Positions 56,169 to 64,000 of a stretch of DNA of 64,000 bases are shown here, piece by piece. The notes under the pieces are model-generated. The model saw only the letters and a program-made list of their open reading frames with translations, ran no database searches and was not told the DNA's origin. The stretch lies in contig JAAXCX010000005.1 in NCBI GenBank assembly GCA_013036105.1, positions 62,001 to 126,000 on the forward strand, in the 5' to 3' direction. Both the position numbers and the translations under genes were made by a program. This DNA comes from Vulcanimicrobiota bacterium (GTDB taxonomy: Bacteria > Vulcanimicrobiota > Vulcanimicrobiia > Vulcanimicrobiales > Vulcanimicrobiaceae). Numbering within the stretch: the stretch's first letter is position 1; every line of letters starts with the position of its first letter.

Positions 56169-56845
56169 GCTTGCAGGAACGCGCGCGCCGCGAGCGCTTT
56201 CTGGAAAGAGCCGCTGCGACGGCAGCAGCGTGCCGCAAGTGCCAGATCGGCTTTGAGCGGCGCCACAATGTCTACGGCGAAGGCGATCCATGCGCGCGCC
56301 TGATGGTGATCGGCGAAGGCCCTGGGGAAACAGAGGATCTGCTTGGGCGTCCATTTGTCGGACGCGCCGGCGAGCTGCTCGACAAAATGCTCGCCGCAAT
56401 CGACCTTCCGCGCGAAGACGTCTACATTTGCAACACGGTCAAGTGCCGCCCGACGGTTCTCGACGGCGAAAAACTGCGCAACCGCGCGCCCGTACCGGCA
56501 GAGATGGCGAACTGTCGTCCGTATTTGGACGAGCAGATCGAAGTCATCGCGCCGCAAGTCATTCTTGCGCTGGGAGCTCCGGCGGCAAAATCGTTTTTAG
56601 GCCCGCAGTTCAGCATCACCCGGTCGCGCGGCATCTGGTACGAAGGGCCTAACGCTATCCCGTTGATTGCCACGTTTCACCCCGCCTACATTTTAAGGCA
56701 GGGCGGAATGGCCATGACCGAGACCAAGCGCCAGGTCTGGTCAGACCTGAAGCAAGTGCGCGAGAAACTCGATTCGCTTCGACAGGCTCAGGATGACAAG
56801 CAACCGGAGCAGGCGGACTTGTTCGAATCGCCGCCCGTGATATAA
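56165..56845 (+). CDS. Family 4 uracil-DNA glycosylase (iron-sulfur)
   Basis: A 226-residue enzyme that removes uracil from deaminated cytosine. The family motif GEGPGETEDLLGRPFVGRAG is near residue 50, the four cluster cysteines are Cys23, Cys26 and two later ones (CRP near residue 98 and one near 119), and HPAYILR is the C-terminal motif. The last 25 residues (REKLDSLRQAQDDKQPEQ) are read from a sequence that looks like a dispersed repeat and lie outside the usual fold. Confidence 0.92.
   Translation: MSLQERARRERFLERAAATAAACRKCQIGFERRHNVYGEGDPCARLMVIGEGPGETEDLLGRPFVGRAGELLDKMLAAIDLPREDVYICNTVKCRPTVLDGEKLRNRAPVPAEMANCRPYLDEQIEVIAPQVILALGAPAAKSFLGPQFSITRSRGIWYEGPNAIPLIATFHPAYILRQGGMAMTETKRQVWSDLKQVREKLDSLRQAQDDKQPEQADLFESPPVI
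56777..56798 (+). repeat. Dispersed-repeat-like sequence inside udg 3' end
   Basis: TTCGACAGGCTCAGGATGAC and its flanks match by memory a short sequence found in intergenic spaces of many unrelated bacteria. Here it is inside a coding region, in the part that encodes the dispensable tail. I see one further loose match at 37736-37750. I cannot count copies genome-wide. Confidence 0.4.
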
Positions 56846-56854
56846 TCGGTCGCC

Positions 56855-57979
56855 GTGGTACGGAACGCTCAAGAGATTTGGTTTGCGGAAAAAGTCCGCC
56901 GCGCCGGCTTTGCCGATGCCGGCGCTTTTGCCGCGCACTTTCAGCTCAAGCCTTACCGCCTCGAGCAGATTTATCGTGCCGCCGCCAAAGAGTTGGCGGA
57001 GAACATCGCGGCGGTAACGCCTCTCCCTAAAGAACTGCGCACGCAACTCGAAGCGAGCGGGTTCCGCTTCGACAGCGTCGCGCCGGTTGTGATGCAGCGT
57101 TCGAACGACGGGCAGACCAGCAAAGGTTTATTTCGATTGACAGACGGCGCCGAGATCGAAGCGGTCCTTATGGAGCACTTCGGCAACCGCAATACCGTCT
57201 GCATCAGTTCGCAGGCCGGTTGCGCCTTCGCGTGCGCGTTCTGTTCCACTGGCCAAGCGGGCTTTACGCGAAATCTGACTGCGGACGAAATCTTCGATCA
57301 GGCGCGCTATTTCGCGCGCGAGCTCGCGGCCAAGGGCAAGCGCATCACCAACATCGTTTTTATGGGTATGGGCGAGCCGTTTCACAACTATGACGCCGTG
57401 ATGAAAGCGGTCGCGCTGCTGCACGATCCGCACGGTCTGGGTTTAGGTCACCGGCACATCACGATCTCCACGGTTGGCCTGGTCGATAAGATCGACCGCT
57501 TCGCCGGCGAGCACGTGCAAGTCAATCTGGCGATTTCACTGCACGCGCCCAATGATGCCGTCCGCAGCGCGATGATGCCGGTCAACCGGAAGTTTTCACT
57601 TGAAGAAGTCATGGCTGCGTGCGAACGCTACATCGCAAAAACCAACCGCAAAATTTTCTTCGAATACGTTATGCTGCGCGACGTCAACGACTCCGAAGAG
57701 AACGCGCGCGAACTCGCGGCGCTCATGCGCGGCCACCTCTATCACGTGAACCTGATTCCGTATAACACGACGCCGGGCGCGTCGTACGCCGGGACCGATC
57801 AGGAGAAGATCTGGCGCTTCGCGGGAATTCTTGAAGCGGCAGGCGTCCCTGTCACCGTGCGCCAGAATATGGGACGCGACATCGCCGCAGCTTGCGGCCA
57901 GCTTCGATCCGAATCACAGCCGAAGGCCGGTGAATCTGTAAGCGCACCGCATAAAGGACGCTCCGTCTCGGTAACCTAA
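56855..57979 (+). CDS. rlmN: 23S rRNA/tRNA (adenine-C2)-methyltransferase RlmN
   Basis: A 374-residue radical SAM enzyme that methylates A2503 of 23S rRNA and A37 of some tRNAs. The cluster motif CAFACAFC gives Cys123, Cys127 and Cys130, and the conserved blocks QAGFTRNLTADEI and GMGEPFHNYD are clear. A GTG start lies nine bases after the glycosylase. The last 30 residues, after the usual end of the fold, are polar and not typical. Confidence 0.94.
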   Translation: MVRNAQEIWFAEKVRRAGFADAGAFAAHFQLKPYRLEQIYRAAAKELAENIAAVTPLPKELRTQLEASGFRFDSVAPVVMQRSNDGQTSKGLFRLTDGAEIEAVLMEHFGNRNTVCISSQAGCAFACAFCSTGQAGFTRNLTADEIFDQARYFARELAAKGKRITNIVFMGMGEPFHNYDAVMKAVALLHDPHGLGLGHRHITISTVGLVDKIDRFAGEHVQVNLAISLHAPNDAVRSAMMPVNRKFSLEEVMAACERYIAKTNRKIFFEYVMLRDVNDSEENARELAALMRGHLYHVNLIPYNTTPGASYAGTDQEKIWRFAGILEAAGVPVTVRQNMGRDIAAACGQLRSESQPKAGESVSAPHKGRSVSVT

Positions 57980-57992
57980 ACTCAGGATCTCT

Positions 57993-59342
57993 ATGGAGAG
58001 GGAGCCCGCAGCGGGGCAAGTTTCGATGGAAGATATCGCGGCGCTGGCCAAGCGCCGCGGCTTCATTTTTCAGTCGAGTGAAATCTATGGCGGCATCGGC
58101 GGCTTTTACGATTATGGCCCGCTGGGCGCAATCCTCAAGCGCAATGTCAAAGATGCCTGGTGGCGCGATATGGTGGAGTCGCGCGATGACATTGTGCCCT
58201 TCGATTCGTCAATCGTGATGCACCCGAAGACGTGGGAAGCTTCGGGCCACGTCGAGGCATTCAACGACCGCTTGGTGGACTGCAAAGTGTGCAAGCACCG
58301 CTTTCGAGCGGATCACTTGAAATCGCGCGAGCAATGTCCCGATTGCGGCAGCAAAAACTCGTTCACGGAAGAGCGCGCTTTTAACCTTATGCTCCGTACG
58401 TTCGTGGGTCCGATGGAAGACTCGGCGTCGATGACGTATCTGCGGCCCGAAACGGCTCAGGGCATGTTCGTGAACTTCAAGAACATTTACCAGAGCGCGC
58501 GCAAACGCCCGCCGTTTGGCGTCGCACAGATCGGTAAGGCCTTTCGTAACGAAATCACGCCGGGGAACTTTACCTACCGGCTTCGCGAGTTCGAGCAAGC
58601 CGAACTCGAGTATTTCGTTCCCGACGACGGACAGGATCTCAAGCGGTTCGAAGAATGGGTGCAACTGCGCAAAGCGTGGTATTCGAAATACGGCATCAAA
58701 TCGGAACGGCTGCGTTTTGCCGAGTTAACCGCCGGTGAGCGGCCGCATTATGCCAGGGCGGGTATCGACGTCGAGTATCTTTTCCCGTGGGGTTGGGGTG
58801 AACTCGAATCGATCGCGCACCGCGGCACCTACGATCTCGACGCGCACATGCGCCTATCCGGTAAAGACCTGCGATTTTACGACGAAGCGAGCAAGACGCA
58901 TTATACGCCGTTGCTGATCGAAAGTTCGGCGGGAATGGATCGCACGACGCTGGTGATGCTCGTCGATGCGTATGAACGTGAAACGGCCACCGATCCGGCC
59001 GGCAAACAAACCGAGCGCACCGTGCTGCACTTTCATCCACAGATCGCTCCAGTACAAGCGGCGGTGTTTTCGCTCGCGCGCAATAAACCCGAACTGGTCG
59101 AACTCGCGCGGTCGATCGAAACGGGGTTGCGGCCGAAGTTTCGCACGCAATACGACGAGGGGAATATCGGCCAACTCTACCGGCGCCAAGATGAGGTCGG
59201 GACGCCGTTGTGCATAACGGTGGATTACGACAGTTTGGCCGGCCGCGATGTGACCGTGCGCGAGCGGGATTCCATGCGGCAAGAGCGTGTCGGCGTCGAC
59301 GCGGTCGAATCTTACCTGCGGGAGCGTTTGACGGGAGCCTAG
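57993..59342 (+). CDS. glyQS: Glycyl-tRNA synthetase (dimeric type)
   Basis: A 449-residue class II synthetase of the single-chain alpha-2 type. Motif 2 is FRNEITPGNFTYRLREFEQAELEYF, the insert with two Cys pairs (CKVCKHRF and CPDCGS) is a zinc site, and the C-terminal anticodon domain begins about residue 340. The start ATG at 57993 has GGATCTCT upstream, not a clear ribosome site. This single-chain form is typical of Terrabacterial lineages and archaea rather than Proteobacteria with separate glyQ and glyS. Confidence 0.96.
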   Translation: MEREPAAGQVSMEDIAALAKRRGFIFQSSEIYGGIGGFYDYGPLGAILKRNVKDAWWRDMVESRDDIVPFDSSIVMHPKTWEASGHVEAFNDRLVDCKVCKHRFRADHLKSREQCPDCGSKNSFTEERAFNLMLRTFVGPMEDSASMTYLRPETAQGMFVNFKNIYQSARKRPPFGVAQIGKAFRNEITPGNFTYRLREFEQAELEYFVPDDGQDLKRFEEWVQLRKAWYSKYGIKSERLRFAELTAGERPHYARAGIDVEYLFPWGWGELESIAHRGTYDLDAHMRLSGKDLRFYDEASKTHYTPLLIESSAGMDRTTLVMLVDAYERETATDPAGKQTERTVLHFHPQIAPVQAAVFSLARNKPELVELARSIETGLRPKFRTQYDEGNIGQLYRRQDEVGTPLCITVDYDSLAGRDVTVRERDSMRQERVGVDAVESYLRERLTGA

Positions 59343-59365
59343 GGTATGCGGGCCTGCCCGAGCGC

Positions 59366-59381
59366 CGGGGCGAACGCCCCG
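59366..59381. repeat. GC-rich hairpin after glyQS
   Basis: CGGGGC-GAAC-GCCCCG lies 23 bases after the synthetase stop in the short gap before the lipoprotein gene. It lacks a T-run, so a terminator role is uncertain. Confidence 0.35.
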
Positions 59382-59411
59382 TACTCACGATCCGGTTGGA
59401 AAGGGGCTCTG

Positions 59412-60335
59412 ATGATTCGCAAGTCCACTGCGTTTTTAGCGCTAGCCGGTCTACTCGCCGGCTGCAACGCTGCCGGCACCGGCACGACGCCTCCAGTTGT
59501 AACGGTTCAGCACCTCTACGTCGGCAACGATAACACGCCGGGCACGGTGCAGGCCTACACGCTTCCGATTACGTCGGCTTCGACGCCCGCTTTTTCGTTC
59601 GCATCGAATAATGTCGTTTCGATCGGACTCGATGCAAACAACGACGCCCTCGTCGGCGATAACGCCGGTCATCTACAATTTTTCACTGCTCCGCTGAGCG
59701 CGTCGAGCACTCCTTCAGTAACATTCACTAACGGAGGAGCGTCCAACAACGGACAGATCGTGTTCAATGCCGGCGGACAAGTGTTCGTCGCGAATGTTTC
59801 AACGGCCGTGAATATGTTCACGCCCCCGTTCACCGCTGCGACTACTCCCTCTACGGTCGTTAGCGGTGGGCTGGTCTCCGCAATCGGCGATGTACTCGAC
59901 AACGCCGGCAGTCTTTATGTCGCCAATGCGGGCACCGGCGGAGGAACCGGTAGTGACCTTGAGGTCTTTACACCGCCATATACAGGCGCGCCGGCCGTCA
60001 CGACGCCGAACGTAGGGGGCTTGACCGCATACCGGAAAATGGCGGGCAGCGGCAGCACGCTCTACGTCTGCGCCCTTGCCGGAACGACGACGGGCCGCAT
60101 CGACGCGTACGGCCTGCCCCTGTCGAATACGAGCGCGCCGGCATTTGCGATAACCACCGGAATAAATGTCCCAGAGGCAATCGCGTTCGATCAGAACGGC
60201 AACATGTATGTCGGAAACTTCGGAAACTCGACGATCACCGTCTATGCGCCGCCGTTCAGCGCCGCGAGCGCTCCCACGGTGACGCTGACAATTCCCGGTT
60301 CATTCGCGATCTTCGGAATAGCCATCGGAAGATAA
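59412..60335 (+). CDS. Six-repeat (propeller-like) lipoprotein
   Basis: A 307-residue lipoprotein whose leader ends in LAGC (Cys18). AAGGGG lies five bases before the ATG. It is made of six repeats of about 45 residues, each with an aromatic-x-x-P turn (AYTLPITSASTP, FFTAPLSASSTP, MFTPPFTAATTP, VFTPPYTGAP, AYGLPLSNTSAP, VYAPPFSAASAP) and a strand that often reads LYVGN or MYVGN. It is clearly the same kind of protein as the one at 43912 but without the Pro/Thr linker. Surface binding is likely; ligand unknown. Confidence 0.85.
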   Translation: MIRKSTAFLALAGLLAGCNAAGTGTTPPVVTVQHLYVGNDNTPGTVQAYTLPITSASTPAFSFASNNVVSIGLDANNDALVGDNAGHLQFFTAPLSASSTPSVTFTNGGASNNGQIVFNAGGQVFVANVSTAVNMFTPPFTAATTPSTVVSGGLVSAIGDVLDNAGSLYVANAGTGGGTGSDLEVFTPPYTGAPAVTTPNVGGLTAYRKMAGSGSTLYVCALAGTTTGRIDAYGLPLSNTSAPAFAITTGINVPEAIAFDQNGNMYVGNFGNSTITVYAPPFSAASAPTVTLTIPGSFAIFGIAIGR

Positions 60336-60341
60336 CCGTAA

Positions 60342-63011
60342 ATGGCCACGACCGCTACCGCTGAAAAACCAATCTGGTTTTTCGAAGAAGGCAACGGCGA
60401 CATGCGCGAGCTCCTGGGCGGGAAAGGCGCTGGACTCGCCGAGATGACGCGCGCCGGGCTGCCCGTGCCGCCCGGATTTACTATCACCACGCAAACCTGT
60501 CTACAGTATTACGAACTGGGACGGCGCAATCCGCCGGGGCTCGACGACGGGATCGGCGCGGCGATGACCGAGCTCGAGCGGCGTACCGGCAAAGGCTTCG
60601 GCGATCCGGCAAATCCGCTGCTGGTGTCGGTGCGCAGCGGCGCGCGCGCGTCGATGCCGGGCATGATGGATACGATTCTCAATCTGGGCCTCAACGACCA
60701 AACGGCGGAAGGGCTAGCGAAGCTTTCCGGCAGCGACCGTTTTGCTTGGGATGCCTACCGCCGTTTTGTCATGATGTTTTCGAGCGTCGTCTTGGGTATC
60801 GAAAAAGATCTCTTCGAAGAGCAGATTACGGCGCGCAAGAAAAAACTCGGAGTTTCCACCGACCCCGAAATCGACGCGGAGAATTGGCGCGAGCTGGTCG
60901 CCGACTTCAAACAGACGGTTCGCGATCACGCCAAGCGTGAGTTTCCGCAGGACGTGCACGAGCAGCTGAAACTGGCGATCAACTCAGTCTTCGATTCTTG
61001 GTTTTCCAAGCGCGCAACGGACTACCGCCGCTACAATAAAATTCCCGACAATTGGGGCACCGCGGTCAACGTCTGCTCGATGGTGTTCGGAAATCTGGGC
61101 GACGACTCGGGCACCGGCGTGGCGTTCACGCGCGACCCGAACACCGGCGCGAAGCAGCTCTACGGCGAGTATCTGCGAAATGCGCAAGGAGAAGATGTGG
61201 TCGCCGGAATTCGCACGCCCGAGAAAATCGCCGATCTGGAACGGGCGCAACCGGAAGTCTATCATCAGTTTCTCGATATCGCGGGCAAACTCGAGCGCCA
61301 TTACCGCGATATGCAAGATCTCGAGTTTACGATCGAACGCGGGAAGCTTTACATGCTGCAGACGCGCAATGCCAAGCGGACGGCTGAAGCTGCGGTCAGG
61401 ATCGCGCTCGACATGGTCGCCGAAAAGCTCATCACCAAGAACGAGGCGTTGAGCCGCGTCAGTGCGTCTTCACTCGATCAACTCTTTCACGCGCGCATCG
61501 ATCCGAAAGAAAAGTACGAAATCGCCTGCACGGGTCTGAACGCCTCGCCCGGCGCCGCCGCCGGGCAGGTAGCCCTCGATGCGGATATCGCCGAAAAGTG
61601 GGGCAGCGAGGGAAAAGCCGTCGTGCTCGTGCGCGTCGAGACCAATCCCAACGACGTGCACGGCATGTTTGCCTCGCGCGGCGTGCTGACCGCAAAAGGC
61701 GGTGCGACCTCGCATGCGGCCGTCGTCGCGCGCGGTATGGGAAAGCCGTGCGTCGCCGGATGCGAAGGCTTGCAGATCGATATGCGCAACCGCACGGCGA
61801 CGCTGGGTGGAAAGCCGATCGCTGAGGGCGACTGGATCACGATCGACGGAACCACCGGCGATGTCATCGCAAGCGGTTTAAAGTTGATCGATCCGCCGTC
61901 AACATTGCCGGAGTGGCTTGCGACGTTTTTATCGTGGGCCGACGAAGCGCGCACGATGGAAGTCTGGGCCAACGCCGACACGCCGCAAGATGCCGTGAAG
62001 GCGCGCGAACTCGGCGCAATGGGGATTGGCCTCTGCCGTACCGAGCACATGTTCATGCAGCAAGAGCGGCTGCCGATCGTTCAGGAGATGATTCTTTCGG
62101 ACACGCATGAAGCGCGCGCCGAAGCGCTCGCCAAACTCTTGCCGTTCCAGCGCGAAGATTTCCACGGCATTTTGGAAGCGATGCAAGGCCTTCCGGTAAC
62201 GATTCGGTTGCTGGATCCTCCGCTGCACGAGTTCTTGCCGTCGCAAGAAACACTGCTGGTGGAAACCACTGAACTGCGTCTGCGCGAAGGCGAAGAGTCG
62301 CCGTCCTATCGCGAGAAAATGCGCATCCTTAAACGCGTGCAGCAGATGCACGAGCAGAATCCGATGCTGGGATTGCGGGTGTGCCGCCTGGGCATTCTGT
62401 ATCCGGAGATCTACGCGATGCAGGTACGCGCGATCTTCGAAGCGGCGTGCGATTTAAAAAAGCATGGCGTCGACGTGCGGCCGGAAGTCATGATTCCGGG
62501 CGTCGGCACGAAAGAAGAGATGAAGTTTACGGGTGACGCGGCACGCAAGGTGGCTGAAGAAGTCATCGCCGAGCGCGGCGTGAAGGTTGAGTACCACGTC
62601 GGTACCATGATCGAGTTGCCGCGCGCGTGCACCGTTGCAGACGAACTGGCGGATCACGCGCAGTTCTTTTCTTTTGGCACGAACGATTTGACGCAGACGA
62701 CCTACGGCTACAGCCGCGACGACGCCGAGGCGACGTTCATTCCGCGCTATCTCGAACTCAAGATTCTCGCGGATGATCCGTTCCAAGTGCTCGACCGGCA
62801 GGGCGTGGGCTCGCTGATGCAAGACGCGGTGCGCCGCGGACGCGAGAAGCATAAGGAACTGAAGATCGGCATCTGCGGCGAGCACGGCGGCGATCCGTCG
62901 AGCGTCGCTTTCTGTCATGGTTTGGGTTTGAACTACGTTTCGTGCTCGCCGTACCGTGTGCCGATCGCGCGCCTCGCGGCGGCGCAAGCCGCGCTCGGGT
63001 CGCTGAAGTAA
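60342..63011 (+). CDS. ppdK: Pyruvate, phosphate dikinase
   Basis: An 889-residue enzyme that converts pyruvate, ATP and phosphate to phosphoenolpyruvate, AMP and pyrophosphate, reversibly. The N-terminal ATP-grasp begins IWFFEEGNGDMRELLGGKGAGLAEM, the swivelling His is His458 in GGATSHAAVVARGMGKPC, and the C-terminal barrel has Cys868 in NYVSCSPYRVPIARL. The ATG is six bases after the lipoprotein stop. It supports either gluconeogenesis or pyrophosphate-using glycolysis. Confidence 0.97.
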   Translation: MATTATAEKPIWFFEEGNGDMRELLGGKGAGLAEMTRAGLPVPPGFTITTQTCLQYYELGRRNPPGLDDGIGAAMTELERRTGKGFGDPANPLLVSVRSGARASMPGMMDTILNLGLNDQTAEGLAKLSGSDRFAWDAYRRFVMMFSSVVLGIEKDLFEEQITARKKKLGVSTDPEIDAENWRELVADFKQTVRDHAKREFPQDVHEQLKLAINSVFDSWFSKRATDYRRYNKIPDNWGTAVNVCSMVFGNLGDDSGTGVAFTRDPNTGAKQLYGEYLRNAQGEDVVAGIRTPEKIADLERAQPEVYHQFLDIAGKLERHYRDMQDLEFTIERGKLYMLQTRNAKRTAEAAVRIALDMVAEKLITKNEALSRVSASSLDQLFHARIDPKEKYEIACTGLNASPGAAAGQVALDADIAEKWGSEGKAVVLVRVETNPNDVHGMFASRGVLTAKGGATSHAAVVARGMGKPCVAGCEGLQIDMRNRTATLGGKPIAEGDWITIDGTTGDVIASGLKLIDPPSTLPEWLATFLSWADEARTMEVWANADTPQDAVKARELGAMGIGLCRTEHMFMQQERLPIVQEMILSDTHEARAEALAKLLPFQREDFHGILEAMQGLPVTIRLLDPPLHEFLPSQETLLVETTELRLREGEESPSYREKMRILKRVQQMHEQNPMLGLRVCRLGILYPEIYAMQVRAIFEAACDLKKHGVDVRPEVMIPGVGTKEEMKFTGDAARKVAEEVIAERGVKVEYHVGTMIELPRACTVADELADHAQFFSFGTNDLTQTTYGYSRDDAEATFIPRYLELKILADDPFQVLDRQGVGSLMQDAVRRGREKHKELKIGICGEHGGDPSSVAFCHGLGLNYVSCSPYRVPIARLAAAQAALGSLK

Positions 63012-63014
63012 ACA

Positions 63015-64000
63015 ATGAAAGCATTTAGCGTTGTCTTCGCGGCCATCGGGATTCCGCTGGCCTTGATATTGCTGTTTGCTCCGGTGACGTGGGGTTATGG
63101 CGGTATCACCGTGCGATGGGTCACCGGAAAAACGGCCGACCCCGGCTTTGGTCAGGTGCGGAATATCGATCCCGCCGGGCCCTCAGCGCGCGCGGGGCTT
63201 CACGTTGGCGATAAGTTTCTTTTAGACTACGGCAACCGCGTGACGTGGAATTCGGGCCGCGCCGGCGACTCGGTGCCGATCCGGGTTTTGCGCAACGGCA
63301 CGTACCGAACGGTGCGTGTGGTTTGGGGTCCGTTTACGTCAATGCTCGCGGAGGTCGAGCAATGGCGAAAAACTGGTTACGCGATCACGGCGCTACTCGC
63401 GTTTGTGCTGGCGCTCTTGGTGGGATTTCGTGCGCGAGAGTCGCGCCTAGGCTCGATTGCAACGTTCGTTTTGCTGGCGCTTGGATGGCGCGCGATCGCG
63501 GGCGCGACGACCCTGGCAGCCACAACGACCGGGCTGAGCGAAGGCGCGCAGTATGCCGTTTGGTTCACCGACGGCGTCATTCTGTCGGCGATGCTGTTCC
63601 TTTTAGGAACATTTCCACCCAATGCCGGCATCGTGCGGCGCGTGCTGCGGTACGCAGCGATTCCCGCCGGTGTGATTGCATGGCTTGCGCCGACCGCTCC
63701 TTACGCTGCGTTTTATCTGCCGTTTGCCTTTGCGCAGCAATTCAGAACGCAGGTCGCAAACAATGGTATTCTCCTGGCAAGTTTGCTGCAGCTGTTATTG
63801 GTCGCCGCCTGCGTCGACGCCCTTGTGCGCGCGCCGGTTCTGTACCGCGCAGCAACGCGATGGTTGGCGGGATCGTGGCTGCTCGCTGCCTTGCTTATGG
63901 CGGCCTACGGCGTTGCCTACGATCTGCTTGTCGGCACCTTTGGTTTCCATTCCGTGGACCCGTTGCCGTTTGTAGCCTCTCTTCTGTTCGCTTTTGGTAT
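63015..64000 (+). CDS. PDZ-domain polytopic membrane protein (cut by window end)
   Basis: The frame from the ATG at 63015 is open to the end of the window, 328 residues. After one N-terminal helix (4-25), a PDZ-like domain (about 35-112) contains VRNIDPAGPSARAGLHVGDKFLL and IRVLRNGTYRTVRVVWG. Then six or more membrane helices follow to the window end. PDZ followed by such a membrane block suggests a sensor histidine kinase or an S2P-type protease with a C-terminal part beyond the window; no HExxH is seen up to the cut. Confidence 0.7.
   Translation, partial: MKAFSVVFAAIGIPLALILLFAPVTWGYGGITVRWVTGKTADPGFGQVRNIDPAGPSARAGLHVGDKFLLDYGNRVTWNSGRAGDSVPIRVLRNGTYRTVRVVWGPFTSMLAEVEQWRKTGYAITALLAFVLALLVGFRARESRLGSIATFVLLALGWRAIAGATTLAATTTGLSEGAQYAVWFTDGVILSAMLFLLGTFPPNAGIVRRVLRYAAIPAGVIAWLAPTAPYAAFYLPFAFAQQFRTQVANNGILLASLLQLLLVAACVDALVRAPVLYRAATRWLAGSWLLAALLMAAYGVAYDLLVGTFGFHSVDPLPFVASLLFAFG

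Overview
The window is one stretch of a GC-rich (by eye about 60%), gene-dense bacterial chromosome. It holds about 60 protein genes and I see no rRNA, tRNA, CRISPR array, phage or insertion sequence. The gene content mixes diderm traits (TolC-type outer-membrane channel, MacA/MacB pump, GT9 heptosyltransferase-like enzyme) with traits common in Terrabacteria (RNase J, LytR-CpsA-Psr protein, dimeric glycyl-tRNA synthetase, RodZ, FtsK). Menaquinone is made by the futalosine route (mqnE, mqnA, mqnC). Together with many small secreted or lipoprotein genes of beta-propeller type, this suggests an uncultured-type diderm lineage such as Eremiobacterota (WPS-2) or a relative. That placement is inference; no marker gene here proves it.

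Layout. 0-5 kb: the N-terminal part of a Tat-exported multicopper oxidase, endonuclease III, a DPP-IV-like peptidase, a VIT1/CCC1-type iron/manganese transporter closed by a clear terminator, and a lysine-rich exported protein. 5-8 kb: acyl-CoA dehydrogenase divergent from the two subunits of a 3-oxoacid CoA-transferase. 8-18 kb (minus strand): the heat-shock set dnaK-grpE-dnaJ running on into a fused ABC exporter and an ABC ATPase/permease pair; upstream of dnaK lies an HtrA protease with its own terminator. 17.5-24 kb (minus): a complete tripartite efflux system in one run, yip1-like, tolC, macA, two macB-type permeases and their ATPase. 24-30 kb: RNase J, a coupled exported protein/amidase pair, an orphan DppC-like permease, an EamA transporter, and a convergent isocitrate/isopropylmalate-type dehydrogenase. 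30.8-37.3 kb: ftsK, a PAP2 phosphatase and the menaquinone genes, packed with overlaps. 37-46.7 kb: mnmA (minus), then rodZ-yajQ-rimO-LCP-polysaccharide deacetylase-small membrane protein-propeller lipoprotein-histidine kinase. 46.8-50 kb: secA and two small membrane proteins. 50-52.4 kb (minus): a two-gene unit of a GDPH-motif protein and a double retropepsin-like protease. 52.4-64 kb: prfB with a programmed frameshift, DUF2079 membrane protein, GT9 enzyme, ybjQ, family 4 uracil-DNA glycosylase, rlmN, glyQS, a second propeller lipoprotein, pyruvate phosphate dikinase, and a cut-off PDZ membrane protein.

Points worth most attention: the GDPH-protein/aspartyl-protease pair; a histidine kinase whose GAF domain has no ATG, GTG or TTG start; a probable frameshift through a signal peptide at 37.68 kb; the RF2 recoding site; a DnaJ with half the usual zinc centres; a heat-shock cluster running into ABC exporters; two lipoproteins built of six short repeats; and convergent genes that overlap by up to 92 bases.
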